DNA of 5,529 nucleotides from Clostridia bacterium (GTDB lineage: Bacteria > Bacillota > Clostridia > Oscillospirales > Acutalibacteraceae), in the NCBI GenBank assembly GCA_024404125.1, contig JAKSQL010000073.1, positions 1-5,529 on the forward strand, read 5' to 3'. A program made the position numbers and the translations under genes. Numbering within the stretch: the first letter of the stretch is position 1; the number at the start of each line of letters is the position of its first letter. Shown piece by piece: positions 5,483 to 5,529 of the stretch. The notes under the pieces were generated by a model that worked only from the letters and a program-made list of their open reading frames with translations, did not search any database and was not told the DNA's origin.

Positions 5483-5529
5483 TTAAATACGTTTCCCCAA
5501 AATTTCTTCTTTTTCTTTTTTGAATTCCG
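5483..5529 (-). CDS. Possible C-terminal end of an upstream gene
   Basis: Reading minus from the window edge, one frame gives EFKKEKEEILGKRI and a TAA at 5485-5483. Its charged helix-like ending and A/T-rich codons fit the neighbouring genes. A second frame is open to a TAA at 5465-5463 and ends in RNFGETYLKFIHNI, so the frame is not settled. Queuine tRNA-ribosyltransferase (tgt) is often found upstream of yajC and has an 'EFKKE'-like tail in some members, but this is only a guess from position. Confidence 0.35.
   Translation of the reverse strand, partial: EFKKEKEEILGKRI

Overview
The window reads as a piece of a low-GC Firmicutes (Clostridia-type) chromosome. The genes have A/T-rich codon use, strong GGAGG ribosome binding sites and TTGNNN-17-TATAAT promoters, and the yajC plus TIGR04086-type membrane protein pair is common in Clostridia. 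The species cannot be named from this sequence. Nearly everything is on the minus strand; only the DNA alkylation repair gene is on plus.

Layout, left to right. Positions 1 to about 105 are a foreign-looking GC-rich stub (67 of the first 100 bases are G or C). It ends abruptly at the 3' end of a secreted beta-helix repeat protein (106-1374, minus), which looks cut short there. Upstream of that gene is a compact promoter with two perfect 11-bp tandem repeats (1419-1440) next to a TATAAT box. Then come a response regulator with a SARP-like winged-helix output domain (1526-2305, minus) and a LytS/YesM-type multi-pass histidine kinase (2302-3735, minus), overlapping by four bases and read from their own promoter. 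A 145-bp divergent region separates the kinase from an AlkD-like DNA alkylation repair protein (3881-4564, plus), which ends in a strong two-way terminator. On the other side are a TIGR04086/YrzE-like four-helix membrane protein (4586-4990, minus) and yajC (5042-5401, minus). A long hairpin lies between these two, and it contains the downstream gene's ribosome binding site. The last ~45 bases probably hold the C-terminal end of another minus-strand gene.

How the genes may work together. The kinase and regulator form one two-component system. The promoter of the adjacent beta-helix gene has the architecture described for SARP activators: direct repeats with an 11-bp period, about 8 bp from the -10 box, taking the place of a -35 element. 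The simplest reading is a three-gene surface-response module: membrane sensor, SARP-type regulator, secreted or surface beta-helix protein. This is inference, but the sequence makes it specific and testable. The rest (alkylation repair, yajC, small membrane protein) looks like ordinary housekeeping sequence, apart from the hairpin arrangement between yajC and its neighbour.
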